Source of the DNA: Porpolomopsis calyptriformis
Lineage: Eukaryota; Basidiomycota; Agaricomycetes; Agaricales; Hygrophoraceae
Reading direction: 5' to 3'
NCBI GenBank assembly: GCA_951640195.1
Contig: OX621164.1
Location: 2,151,098 to 2,215,097, forward strand
DNA: 64,000 nucleotides
Position numbers and translations under genes: made by a program. Under the pieces are notes generated by a model. It was not told the origin of the DNA. It saw only the letters and a program-made list of their open reading frames with translations, and searched no databases. Positions 32,977-43,610 of this stretch are shown in pieces (position 1 is the first letter of the stretch; every line of letters starts with the position of its first letter).

Positions 32977-34680
32977 ATGCCCAAGCGGTCCACGACGGAA
33001 TTTCTATCTCAAGATAGTGGTCAGTCAATCCCTTCTGATGACCGCGGGATACGCAATGACGGAGGCGACGAGATGGGCGATTTTGAGGATGCATGGGAGG
33101 ATGAGATTGAAAGTGATGAAGAGGTCGTTCGACATGGGGATTCCGACAGCGAAAATGGTGTGCTTCCTGACTGTGCCGCGATCGCATTGTTAATCTGTTC
33201 GAAGGAATGGAGGTGGACGAGGTGTTGCCCTCTATTGAAGAGTCACCCGAAGCGTCCACACCGCTAAAGGTATTCATTCCTGGGACACACGTTCTGGGTG
33301 GAGATGAAATATTAGCACCAGACGAGTCGGCTTATATTATGTTGCACTCGATGGATGTGAATTGGTCATGTCTCTCCTTTGATGTCTTGAAGGATAGTCT
33401 TGGCGACCAGCGGCAGCGGTATCCCGCCACAATTTACTTCGTAGCAGGCACCCAGGCTGACGTTGCGAAAAATAACCAAGTCCTCGTATGCAAAGTAACC
33501 TCTTTGCACAGGACACAGAAGAACGGTGGTGAGCAACCGGTATCTTTGTTGTTGATCCCCCCAAGTCAAATTTAACTTGTTCTTCGCAGACGACTCCGAC
33601 TCTGGATCAGACGACGACGACGACGAAGACGGTGACAACCTTGACGAAGATCCCATCCTTGAATTCCGCTCGATCCCTCACCTCGGCAGCGTGAATCGCG
33701 TTCGCGCGCAAGCCATTCCACCATCGGCACCTGTCCCCCAGTATTATCATGTCGCTTCCTGGGCTGAAACCGGGAATGTACACATCTGGGATGTCCGGCC
33801 ACTGATTGAATCCTTAGATGTACAAGGATATCGATTTGACAAAGCCCGCGTGCGAACGCCTGTCTTTACAATCAATTCACATGGCCGCGCCGAAGGGTTT
33901 GCAATGGACTGGGCATCTTCTGGGGAGTCAAATCCATCCTCCCTTCGACTTCTTACAGGCGACATTCACGCGAAAATTTATTTGACTACCACAACAACTT
34001 CTGGATTCACATCGCAGCCTCAGCCTTTCTTGTCACACACGTCGAGTGTGGAGGACCTGCAATGGAGTCCATCAGAGCCGACGGTATTTGCGTCGTGTTC
34101 TGCTGACCGAAGTATCCAGATATGGGACGTTAGGAGTAAAGGACGTCGAAGTGTTGCCGGCATGGACATGGCACACGAAAGTGATGTCAACGTCATTACC
34201 TGGAATAAAGCTGCCAGCTATTTACTTCTTAGCGGTGGCGATGAGGGAGGGATCAAAGTATGGGACTTGCGGAACGTGAAGAAAAGAGGGTATGTTTTTC
34301 TGCCCAAGTCGAGATTGTAACTCTTTGCACTCACACCGGGTACCAGAACTTCAACCCCTGAACCGAGCCCTGTTGCAAGCTTTACGTGGCACCGCGCACC
34401 TATAACTTCCATTGAATGGCACCCGACTGAGGATTCCATATTTGCCGCGTCGGGTGCAGATGATCAGGTCACACTCTGGGATCTGGCCGTCGAGCAGGAT
34501 GACGAGGAGACAGGCATGAATAAAACACAGGAAGGCGATCGTGAACTACCTCCGCAGTTGATGTTCCTACATCTGGGCCAGAAGGAGGTGAAAGAGGTGC
34601 ATTGGCATCCTCAGATTCCTGGTACCGTCATCAGCACCGCGCTGAGTGGGTTTGATTTCTTCAAAACGATTTCAGTTTGA
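32977..34680 (+). CDS. RRB1: Glutamate-rich WD-repeat protein, ribosomal protein L3 chaperone
   Basis: The homologue of yeast Rrb1 and human GRWD1, a nuclear factor that binds ribosomal protein L3 and assists 60S assembly. The acidic N-terminus (MGDFEDAWEDEIESDEEVV) leads into VFIPGTHVLGGDEILAPDESAY and LHSMDVNWSCLSFDVLKD, the CAF1C/H4-binding-like segment. Acidic DDSDSGSDDDDDED follows across an intron. The WD repeats include VASWAETGNVHIWDVRP, VEDLQWSPSEPTVFASCSADRSIQIWDVRS, VITWNKAASYLLLSGGDEGGIKVWDLR and ITSIEWHPTEDSIFAASGADDQVTLWDL. It ends SGFDFFKTISV, as in the family. Introns at 33158, 33530 and 34290 were joined in phase. Confidence 0.93.
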
Positions 34681-34810
34681 TTCTAGGAAATGAAGAGTCT
34701 AGAGTTGCTAGTTATCGGGCAGGCAGGGATAAAGTACCACTCTCATCAATCTAGTACAAACCAACACCATTATTTGCTTTAGGGGCGCGAATCTAGAAAG
34801 ATTTGACCAG

Positions 34811-36046
34811 TCAAATGTTTGGAGTGAAAATTATTGTGCTTATTGTGCTTGCCTTGACAATGTTTTTGTGGATGATGTCGGTCATGACGGCATACACATT
34901 ACGAATGTCGAAGAGATGCTGACGGGCAAGATAGAGCTGCTTCTCGTCGTGTTCTTTCAAGGCTAGCTGCGAGGGGCAGGGTCTTGACTTCAGAAAGGGC
35001 TATCATTCATCAGAAAAACATACCGGATAGTCTTGGATGTTGGGATATTTGATTATTTTAGAGCAAATTTTGGCTCTCGCAATATAGTCTTGGCGGGCAT
35101 TATCACGAAGGTTGTATGCACTTTCCTGAGCTCTATGTAGTTCAGAAAGGACCTCTGCGAAGTTAATCAAGAGGTGATGGGTATGGCGATATTGTGATTC
35201 ACACCTTCCTGTACTTGTACGCCTGGAAATTCGCCACTCGGTGTGTTAAAGCATCAAAAAGAATACATGTAAATGGCTGGTCCTCACCGAAATTATCGCC
35301 GCTTTGGGGATTTCAAAAGAGTAAGTATTTTAGGCCCGCCAAGGGCAACAGATGTGCGTACTCTTCGATTCTGAAGAAAGATCAACTATCGAAGAGGAAT
35401 AATGGGACGCAAGGACATACTTTGGCATCGTTAAAGTTACCCATAATTTAACTTTGTCCTACGAAAAGAAATCATGAAAACTCGACCATCGCGAACAGAA
35501 ACGCTACTCGCAGACAAATCCGCCAGCTGTTCACATTCCCTCTTGACCACATCGTGAACCTCAGACATGTGTTTGTTCGCAAGCACGAGATTTGGGAACC
35601 TTGCGGAGGAAATAATGCTGGATTCTGAGGTACAGGAGTCCCCTTCCACAGTTGTCTTTCGTTTCTTGGATTGTGGTTCGTCCGACATGGGAGGGGAGTC
35701 CGGGGGAGGGTAAACAGTCGTGTCAGTTGTCGACGCATGAGAGAGATGGAACGGAGAGTCAGGCTCTGAGGTAGAGTCTATGAGGTGCTGAAGTTCTCTG
35801 GGCGCATTCGAGGTTTAGCCGGTTTCTCTGTAGCAAGAGGAAAGATTCACATTATCTGGACAGCTACGTAAGAAGAAGCGACAGGGGACAATGAGGAGGT
35901 TACCTTGGTAGGAAACACTTTGAAAACGATATGTTCTGCAGTCTTGACTATTTTACCGCGGAACGCCTGGGGAGAACACGGTTAGATCTTGAAATTCAAG
36001 GAGAGTGTTATAGCACATCGAGCTTTATAGCGAGGTCTGCATCCAT
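34811..36046 (-). CDS. PSME3: Proteasome activator PA28 / REG family (PSME3-like), 244 aa
   Basis: Forms the heptameric 11S cap that opens the 20S proteasome without ATP or ubiquitin. Nine exons: 36046-36017, 35966-35904, 35787-35512, 35458-35421, 35370-35362, 35301-35288, 35222-35205, 35154-35024 and 34966-34811, totalling exactly 735 nt. Helix 1 is AFRGKIVKTAEHIVFKVFPTK. The loop contains a PA28-gamma-type basic stretch SKKRKTT. The activation segment reads DKVKLWVTLTMPKIEDGDNFG, and the C-terminal helices are ELHRAQESAYNLRD, YPNIQDYPLALKEHDEKQ and LFDIRNVYAVMTDIIHKNI. The intron after exon 3 appears to be GC-AG. The join of exon 2 to exon 3 (TK|HLIDST) is the least certain. Divergent with TAF1, 91 bp apart. 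Confidence 0.88.
35205..35370 (-). other. Three consecutive micro-exons (9, 14 and 18 nt) in the PA28 gene
   Basis: AATCGAAGA (35370-35362), CGGCGATAATTTCG (35301-35288) and an 18-nt exon (35222-35205) are each bordered by AG before and GTACGC, GTGAGG or GTGTGA after. Together they supply the residues between MPK and EVLSEL that the PA28 family requires (IEDGDNFGVQVQE). Confidence 0.8.
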
Positions 36047-36137
36047 GACTCGAAGCGGGCGTCGTCGTAAATGTGTGATGTGATCTTCAGCCACCGCGTC
36101 ATCACGCTTGTTGACATTCAGCTCACACTACCTTGCG

Positions 36138-39100
36138 ATGTCTGCCCCAGAAGAGAACGAAGTAGTCTCGGCCTTGACTGGCTTCTCTCTCGACCAGATT
36201 CTGACATCACTCTCGCTGCCTGCTCGTTCAGCGCTCTCTAACCAGCTTGGCATCACTGACATTTCGGCTCTCAATTCCAGCCAAATTCTAAACGGTAAAT
36301 GGGGTGATGACGGGGCTGTGGGTTCTGGTCAGGGTCAGGATTGGGAGGCGGAGGTGGATCGCGAGATAGAGGAGGAAGGGTACGAATCTTTTGTGCCGAC
36401 GGATATCCATCACTCAGACGAGATGCCGCAAAAGAGGAAACGGATTAGGGTCGAGAGGCGTCTTATCGAACGACCGAAGACTGTTTATGAGAGATTTCCG
36501 GCCTTTGAAAAGGACAATATTCTGGCTTTCACAGAGCTTTTCAAGGGTTATACCACTAGGAAATCACGACTCTCGAAGAAACCATTCCACAGTACGCAGC
36601 GTCCAGTTACTCTCAATTCAGCTTCACTGACGAAACCCAAGTTGAGAGTGTCTATCCTAGGAAGAAAGACGTCCAAAGGGCGTTCTTGGATGCTGTTGTG
36701 GGTGACACTAAGAGGCAAGTAGAGAATAAGCGTGTTGAAGAAGTGGTAGCATCGGGAAGTGTTGAACTTGACCTGCTCCGCGCTTTAGAGGTACGTATTT
36801 TTTAACGGTAGACTAACTGAGTGTAACGGGTCTCACATAGGAACGAGAAAAAACCGACGTTCCCGTGTCTATGCCCTTGCATGACCGCATCTTCGACCTC
36901 GTGCTTCTTTCAAATTGGGAAGACCAGATTATTTACCAACCCGAGGTGGCACCCTCACACACAGCCTCATCCGGAAACAGTCTCACGACACCTACCAATA
37001 AAGCGCTAGAATCCGGTGCATGGACCCGAAGCATCATCTGGAGTCCACGAGCACCCTTTCGAGACTTCACGCAACTGGAGTTTAACCACGAGGACGACAT
37101 TGTCCCTGAAGAGCGTGTTTCCGGTGAGCCATCCGCGTAACTTGTTGTGATCTCAGATTTTCATGCGTCTACCATAGCCGATACCGTCCGTCCGAGAAAG
37201 CGCTTCAAATTGGATGGTGGTCAAGCACGCGACAAATTTAACCTCTCTAACGATCACTTTTACGAAGTTTCCAAGGAAGGGGGACGCCACCGTGTCCGAC
37301 AGACATTTGGCCAACTTGTCGTAGAACATGCATACCCGGCACAGAAGTTGCAACTTCCTTTCGTGAGCTCTTTGAGTGATATATTGGCGTGCCGTTGGCT
37401 AACATGTTCTGCTGAATGACCTCAGTATAAAACCCGGCTATCGAAGCAAGAAGCACGATCATTTCACCGACCTGCATTGCAGTTTCCTTCCAATATCGAG
37501 TTGCACTTTAGCAAAGTGCGGACCGCGAAGAAAAAGAAAGACAAAGCTGGGCGCAAGTTGGGCAAGGGAGGTAACGTTGGTGAGGGGCTGCGGAAGAGCG
37601 GCGATTTGAGTTTGCGAGATACCAGTAATTTCGTTCTATGGGAATACTCGGTAGGTCTTCCGGTCCTTGCGGGCGTTCTCCAAAGCTTATGTCACATGAT
37701 AGGAAGAGCATCCGCCCATCATACCGAATTTTGGTATGGGAAGTGTGCTGGTGAACTACTACCGCAAGAAGGATGAGAAAGATGACTATGTCCCCAAGGT
37801 CAGCTAGCGATGCCCTTAGCCAACGCTGATTAACCTGAGACTCGCGAGCAGTTTGATCTTGGTGTACCATTTGTACTCGATCCCCAGGATGAGTCTCCCT
37901 TCATGAAATTTGGATATGTGTACCCTGGTCAGACTATCCCCGCGTTGTATAACAACCTTGTTCGAGCACCGTTGTTTCGTCAAAAAGCCTACTCGACCGA
38001 TTTTTTGGTCATAAAGTAAGGTTCTTATATCTAGATCAGGATTTCCAACGTTGATCTTTACACGAATAGGAACACCGTCAAGGGTGAAACAAAATATTAT
38101 TTACGCGAACTTAAGAACCTGTTCGTTGTCGGACAAACATACCCTGTCACAGAAGTCCCGGGGCCACATTCACGGAAAATTACGAACACGATTAAATACC
38201 GACTACAGATCATTGCCTTCAAGCTTCTGAAGAAGAGTCAGGGGGAACGTCTCAAGATTTCAAGGCTGATGAAGTATTTTCCTGATCAAAACGAGTTGCA
38301 AATGAGACAGAGGCTGAAGGTTTGTGCCCTGATTGAGGAATAGGAGCGCTGACCCCAGTTGTGGTGCCGCAGGAATTCATGGAATATCACAGACGCGGTC
38401 CTCATCAAGGCTTTTGGCGGCTGAAACCAAACTGGTCGATTCCTTCCGATGCAGACATGCTGAAGATGGTCGGGCCAGAGCAGGTTGTGCTAACTGAAAG
38501 CATGCAGGTTGGGCAGCGACACTTGCAGGATGCTGGATACAGCCAGACGGCGGATCCCGCTGAAGGCGACGAATCCAATCTTTCTGTGGAACAACAACTG
38601 GCTCCGTGGATCACCACAAAGAATTTTCTATTTGCCACTCAGGCAAAGGCGATGCTTCGACTTCACGGTGACGGTGACCCGACAGGTCGTGGTGAAGCTT
38701 TTAGTTTTATCCGCATATCAATGAAGGATATTTTTGTCAAGGCCGGGGAAGACTATGAACAGAAGATGGGTAAGCGTCGCCTTCGATCTTTCTTGGGAGA
38801 CTGACAAGGAGGTTGGCTCTGTCTAGCCGAAGTCGAGAACCGACCCAAGTCTGCCCATCGGTACAATGTCGCTGAGCAGCAGCAAATTTACAAATCGGAA
38901 ATCGAGCGAATCTGGAAAGCACAATTTGACTCGCTAAGTAGGAAGGACGAGCCGCAGTTGACAGATGACGAGGAGAAGAAAGATGTCAAAAAACTTCAAC
39001 GCCAGCCATCGGTCCGAGTGGAGGGGTTGCCATATTCGCCTGCCATGTCACCTATAGCGATGTCAGTTAGTCAAATGGCTCCTCCTTCGCCGGCTTTCAG

Positions 39101-39969
39101 TCGAGGGTCCTCCCTCGAGCAGGAACGCGAAATGAGCATTGGGCCGGACAACGGTAGTAGGATCTTGCGGATAAGACGTTTGGTATGCTTCAACCTAAGT
39201 CGAATATATAGTTGTCCTCATTCATTCCCTTTAGGTCAACGGCGAATGGCGGACGGAAATTATTCGCGACCCTGCTGTGATGAGAGCCTACGTGCATGGA
39301 CGTCAGGTATTGGAAGAAGAAGCTACCCTTGCCAATAGCCTGGCACCTACGGGAGACGCAGACAAAGACAAGCGTGCAAAGAAGAGGTGGGTGGGCGCAA
39401 TTTGTCCATCGGGTCATCCAAGCTTATCGAGAAACGTAGGCTTGAAGAGGAAATTGCGAGAATGAAGAAGAATCAAGAACGTCGGTTACACCGCAAGAAT
39501 GCAAAAATTGTCAAAGAAGGGGGGACTCCTATGCAACTTACGCGGCCGGTAAAGCCCGATACAACCGTAAATGCTACCTCCGTTTCCCTTTCTGCTATAT
39601 ACTGATGCAACCAACAGAGGCGCTGTGGTCATTGCGGGCAAATGGGCCACATGAGTAAATTAGTTCTTATTTTTTTATTTGGACTGGAGGTCAATCCCTG
39701 TGTTTTTTTCTTTTCTTTTTCTAGAAACCAACCGCAAGTGCCCACGTTGGGCAGAGTTCAACGCCGGGACGGTGCCCGCCACAAGCGCAACCAGTCCGCC
39801 GCCTGGATTTAATAGGGGTGCGCCAGGTTCAGGTTTTGGGTTCCCGGCGGCGGTACCATCACCGCTGGCGACCAGTCCACCTATGTCGGCGCTGGAGGAC
39901 GGAGACCGGGCTCGGTCGACGCCGACGGGTGTGGGGCCAAAGATCAAGCTGACATTGAAGAAGAGCTAA
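36138..39969 (+). CDS. TAF1: TFIID subunit 1 (TAF1)
   Basis: The largest scaffold of the general transcription factor TFIID, acting at RNA polymerase II core promoters. The start MSAPEENEVVSALTGFSLDQIL has the N-terminal TBP-inhibitory-like acidic/hydrophobic region. The large central DUF3591 domain includes LHDRIFDLVLLSNWEDQIIY, FNLSNDHFYEVSKEG, LSLRDTSNFVLWEYSEE, PFMKFGYVYPGQTIPALYNN and YLRELKNLFVVGQTYPVTEVP, plus a winged-helix-like LKISRLMKYFPDQNELQMRQRL. A zinc knuckle RRCGHCGQMGHMKTNRKCPRW lies near the end (joined over an intron at 39560-39615). No bromodomain follows, as in other fungi. The C-terminus is Pro/Gly-rich and ends IKLTLKKS. About fifteen introns. Intact as far as checked. 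Confidence 0.95.
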
Positions 39970-40108
39970 GAATACTATTAACTGTATGGTACAGGTGGCT
40001 CAATCATTTGGGATGTCTAGCCAGAGAAGGACAACATGAGACAAGAGGGGTACTTTGCGCGGCTCGTGGACGGACACGAGACGTCATTGTGATACGGAAG
40101 AAGAAAAT

Positions 40109-42098
40109 TCAGCCACGAGAAAGAATACCAATGTTTCGTTTATATTCCGTATTGACATAGACGAGGATGCTCTGGAGGAGCCGGGCATGCATCCTCCGTG
40201 TGTCGGGTGAGTTTTCGCGACTGCGATTCTTCAACCGGATCCTGTCGATTTCCTGCGCGAGGCCGTCTGAATCAGACGAAGTCCGCGGAGGAGTGAGGGA
40301 CATTGAACGGAGGCTAGGCAGCAGGATCGTTGCCTGAGCGATGGGAGAGGAAGCGGTGGAGCTCGGCATGGAGCAACCGCTCGAGGGCGAAGGCGGGGTG
40401 TGTAGTTGTAGCGGTGGGAGTTTGAACTGGATATCGCCTGATCTGATGAGCGGATCGAGGGATCTTGGAGGGGACGAGAGGGAGGGAGTGAGCTTAGCCG
40501 GAGCACCGCGGTAGATGGGCGGCGTTAGCTTGGGTTCGATGGGGGAAGGGGGGGTGGGCTGAGCGTCTGGCGCTGCTTTGAGAGGGACGATGGTGCGCAT
40601 GGACTTTGTAGGATAGTCAACAGGAGCAAGGTGGGGAACAGGGGGTGGGCCGCGGGGAGGACGTAGATAGTCGAAGGAGGAGGCGGAGTCCGGGGTTGGG
40701 ATAGGGTTCTGCGGGGGGGTTGTTGCTCCCATGGAGTGAAAGGTGCCAGATTCGACAGGGCGGGGTTGATGTAAGTGAGGGGGTTGTGGTGAATGGTAGG
40801 TGGTGGGAGAGATGGCCGAAGATGGAGGGGTGTACCGAGAGAGGCGACGTAACTGGGCAGGTATGTATGTATGATGGGGAGGAGAATAGGAGACGGGCGG
40901 ATCGTTGATGAAGGGGTAAAGCGAGCCATAGTGACCGGAATCGACGGGTGTGTGAGTTGACCTCGGGTACGGCTGAGAAGGGCTGTCCGGGGAGGGGAAT
41001 GCGTTTTCGCTAGAATAATTCGAAAGAGGCGGGCCGGGTATGCTTGTAAGGCCGAGGTGACCCAGGGTGACGGGGTCAAAGTAGGGCTCTGAAGAGGAAG
41101 AATGGGAGGATTTACGGAGTGGTAGAAGAGTTGATGCGCACCTGAAGAGACATCACGACCGAGGGTGACGATAAATTCGTTGATGGCGGCCAGCTCCTCT
41201 TGGCTGCGAATGTTAACAGAGACGGAACGGGGGTTGAAGGGTTGACCGAGCTCGGCTGAGTTCTGGAGGTAGGCGATATTGTTTAGACGTTCAGCCATGT
41301 CTGAAGAAGTCGATGAGGGGGAGGGATGAATGAACAAGGCGAGGAAACTCACGAGAGTCGTAGGCTGGATTGACCCTCCTCTTTTTCATGTCGGTGAAAA
41401 AATCATCGACGGTGTAATCATAAGACCTTTTTGAGCCGACGGAAAGACCAGGGGACCCTTGATCCGTCTGAAGGACGTCAGGAGAAGGTAGCTGACCATG
41501 GATGAAAACGTCGTGTGGTGGGGTGGGTTGTTGCTGGCGGGGCGTCGGGGACTGGGAGCAAACAGAGGCTTGAAGGAGAGTCAGTTTGGGACGAGTGAAA
41601 TGAATTTGAATGACATACTGTCTGGAGAAGGGTGGTGGATTGAACGGGAAAGAGGACGATTGGCAGGGTCGAGAACGGTGATTGCCTTTGAATGCTTGTG
41701 CTGAGCGTGGTGTTCTTCTGTGTGAATTTTTTCGTGTTTCTTGAGGTCCTGGGGACGTTTGAAAGCCTTTTTGCAGACCTAGAGAAGGGAGGGTGAGCGA
41801 GGGAAGGAGGGAGGGAGGGGAGGGAGAGGACGTGGCAAGCATGCGGTTTTAAGGGGGTGTGAACTGAAGGGGATGAGTGCGTGTGTGTGTTCGGGTAAGG
41901 GAGAGAAAGGGCACCTCTGAGATGGCTGGTGATGTGATCTCGCTTTGCACAGGAGATACCGCAGTCTTTCCAGCTGCAGGTGAGACAGAGGTTGTTTGTG
42001 GATTTCCTTCCGATGTGGTCGTTGCAGAGATGGAGGTAGAGAGCGTCAGGCTGAGGGAAGGCCCTACCGCAGGCGTGCCAAAGACAGACAAGATCCAT
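40109..42098 (-). CDS. RIM101: pH-response zinc-finger transcription factor Rim101/PacC
   Basis: Controls gene expression at alkaline pH after proteolytic activation. The start [23 protein letters not shown] is zinc finger 1. Finger 2 is [23 protein letters not shown], completed over an intron. Finger 3 is [21 protein letters not shown], split by a second intron at about 41845-41780. Next come the typical [19 protein letters not shown], a region with [19 protein letters not shown], and a helix [17 protein letters not shown]. The Pro/Ser-rich C-terminal half begins after the intron at about 41140-41090 in the frame [16 protein letters not shown] and continues to the stop at 40109. The longer open frame that continues past that junction (to 40525) is not the coding frame. 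Divergent with RLC1. Confidence 0.9.
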
Positions 42099-42223
42099 AA
42101 AAATACGTTTCGTTTCAAAGTGGGACTGCCGCTATTTAAAAGTCGATCATGCTTGGCAACGCTTGGCATTTCTTGGCATTCGATCAATGTCACAATAAAT
42201 TAGATAATCATGTCACGTAACAC

Positions 42224-42898
42224 ATGTCTCGATACCCTCAACACCTCGGGACGAATGGCACGAAGGGTGAGAAATCGCGTGCTCGTCGGGAGCCTTCTGG
42301 TGTCTTCTCGCTCTTCCAGGCACCGCAGATACAACAGTTCAAGGAGGCGTTTCAGCTCATCGACCACGACAAGGATGGCTGGGTAACTGAGTCCGATTTG
42401 AAGGAGATATTCACCAGTCTAGGTTAGTTGATCCACGTGGTGATTCATGATGCCTATCGTTTCGCCAGGGATCTCACCCTCAAAACAAACGATGGACGAC
42501 CTGCTGAGTGCTCGTCCCGGGGGACACCGGAAGTCTTCTGTGTCGCCGGCGGACAGAGGAATCAATTTCACCATGTTCCTGACGATGATGAGCGAGCGGC
42601 TGTTCGAATTCGACACCGAGGCAGAACTGCTGGAAGCATTTTCCAGTTTCGACGAGCATGATACCGGCATTGTGAAAATCGACGAGATGAAACGGTGGCT
42701 GGGCGATGTGGCAGACAGAATGGACGAGGGAGAGGTGCGGTGTCCGTTCTTGGCGTACATTTAGATTGACCTTTCCCTGTTTAGATTGACAAGTTCTTGA
42801 AAGGGCCGTTCAGTGATCGACAGGGCAACTTTAACTATCGGGAATGGGTCAAGGTTCTCCGAGTGAACGCAGACAACGAAGAAAGCGAGGAGCCATGA
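42224..42898 (+). CDS. RLC1: Myosin II regulatory light chain
   Basis: An EF-hand protein that binds the neck of type II myosin at the cytokinetic ring or septum. Three exons; introns start at 42422 and 42736 and join in phase. The N-terminus is basic and ends RARREPSGVFSLF, which matches the regulatory phosphorylation site (Ser after basic residues) of light chains. EF-hand 1, DHDKDGWVTESDLKEIF, keeps the calcium ligands. The later hands (FDEHDTGIVKIDEMKRWL and DRQGNFNYREWVKVL) are partly degenerate, as in the family. It ends NADNEESEEP. The stop lies 41 bp from the convergent Hsp20 stop. Confidence 0.9.
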
Positions 42899-42939
42899 AT
42901 TATTATGAAATTATATTACAATCAATACAGTTAACTGGA

Positions 42940-43476
42940 TCAGTTAATGGTGATCGTCTTCGGGGCTTGCTGGACGTTCTTCGGGAAGGTGACGGTGAGA
43001 ACACCGTGCTCCATAGACGCTTTGATGTCTTCATGCTGTAGGAGGTGAGGACGACGTGCGGAGGAGCGAGAGGTATGACTTACTTTAACGTCAGACGGAA
43101 GCTGCAAGACGCGGGAGAAGCTACCGTAGCTACGCTCGCGGACGGCGTAGCCACCTTCCTCATGTTCAGCCGCCCCTTTGACTTCACCAGAGACGGTGAG
43201 GAGGTTGTGGTGGGCGCTGATGCTGATGTCCTTCTTTTCCAAGCCCGGGAGGTCAAAGGTAGCGATCACCTTGTTTTCGACCTCTTGGACATTCATTCTG
43301 GGAAAGAGTGAGCCAAGTCGGGGGAAGTAGAGAAGAGACCCGTACTTGGGTTGGAAAGCCGTTTTGCCACGACGAGCGACCGAACCGGTGGGGGAGAAAC
43401 GCGAGGAGATCGCGTTCTCGAACAGACGGTCGAACTCGCTGTAGGGGTCGTAGTAGAAAGAGCGGATTATAGACAT
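42940..43476 (-). CDS. Small heat-shock protein (Hsp20, alpha-crystallin family)
   Basis: An ATP-independent holdase chaperone forming oligomers in the cytosol. The start MSIIRSFYYDPYSEFDRLFENA is typical. The alpha-crystallin domain runs from MNVQEVENKVIATFDLPGLEKKDISI through NLLTVSGEVKGAAEHEEGGYAVRERSYGSFSRVLQLP to the last exon HEDIKASMEHGVLTVTFPK. It ends APKTITIN. An intron at about 43084-43033 removes VSHTSRS-type sequence, and a second one may lie at about 43347-43306 before MNVQE. The upstream region carries a perfect heat-shock element and a TATA box, which supports heat induction. Confidence 0.92.
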   Translation of the reverse strand: MSIIRSFYYDPYSEFDRLFENAISSRFSPTGSVARRGKTAFQPKYGSLLYFPRLGSLFPRMNVQEVENKVIATFDLPGLEKKDISISAHHNLLTVSGEVKGAAEHEEGGYAVRERSYGSFSRVLQLPSDVKVSHTSRSSARRPHLLQHEDIKASMEHGVLTVTFPKNVQQAPKTITIN

Positions 43477-43515
43477 GTTTGAGTTGTGCTGGCGAGAGGG
43501 GTCGTTTCTCCGAGG

Positions 43516-43523
43516 TATTTATA
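43516..43523 (-). promoter_or_regulatory. TATA box of the Hsp20 gene
   Basis: Reads TATAAATA on the minus strand, 40-47 bp upstream of the Hsp20 ATG (43476) and about 25 bp downstream of the heat-shock element. Confidence 0.6.
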
Positions 43524-43548
43524 CGTCTGGAGTGAGAAAGTGAGGTCA

Positions 43549-43566
43549 TTCTCGAAATTTCAGGAA
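43549..43566. promoter_or_regulatory. Heat-shock element (four inverted units)
   Basis: TTCtcGAAatTTCagGAA: four perfect alternating TTC/GAA pentamer cores at the exact 5-bp period that binds trimeric Hsf1. It lies 73-90 bp upstream of the Hsp20 start codon, with no other gene start nearby. Confidence 0.85.
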
Positions 43567-43610
43567 AGTGAAGTCATTACGTTATCATTTGACCTAGAAT
43601 ATACTCGTAC

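Noticed and set aside
40525..41352. A 275-aa minus-strand open frame inside RIM101 taken whole as a protein
   Set aside because: Only its 5' part is coding. After the junction near 41140 the true frame shifts to [13 protein letters not shown] and runs to 40109; the rest is a shadow frame.
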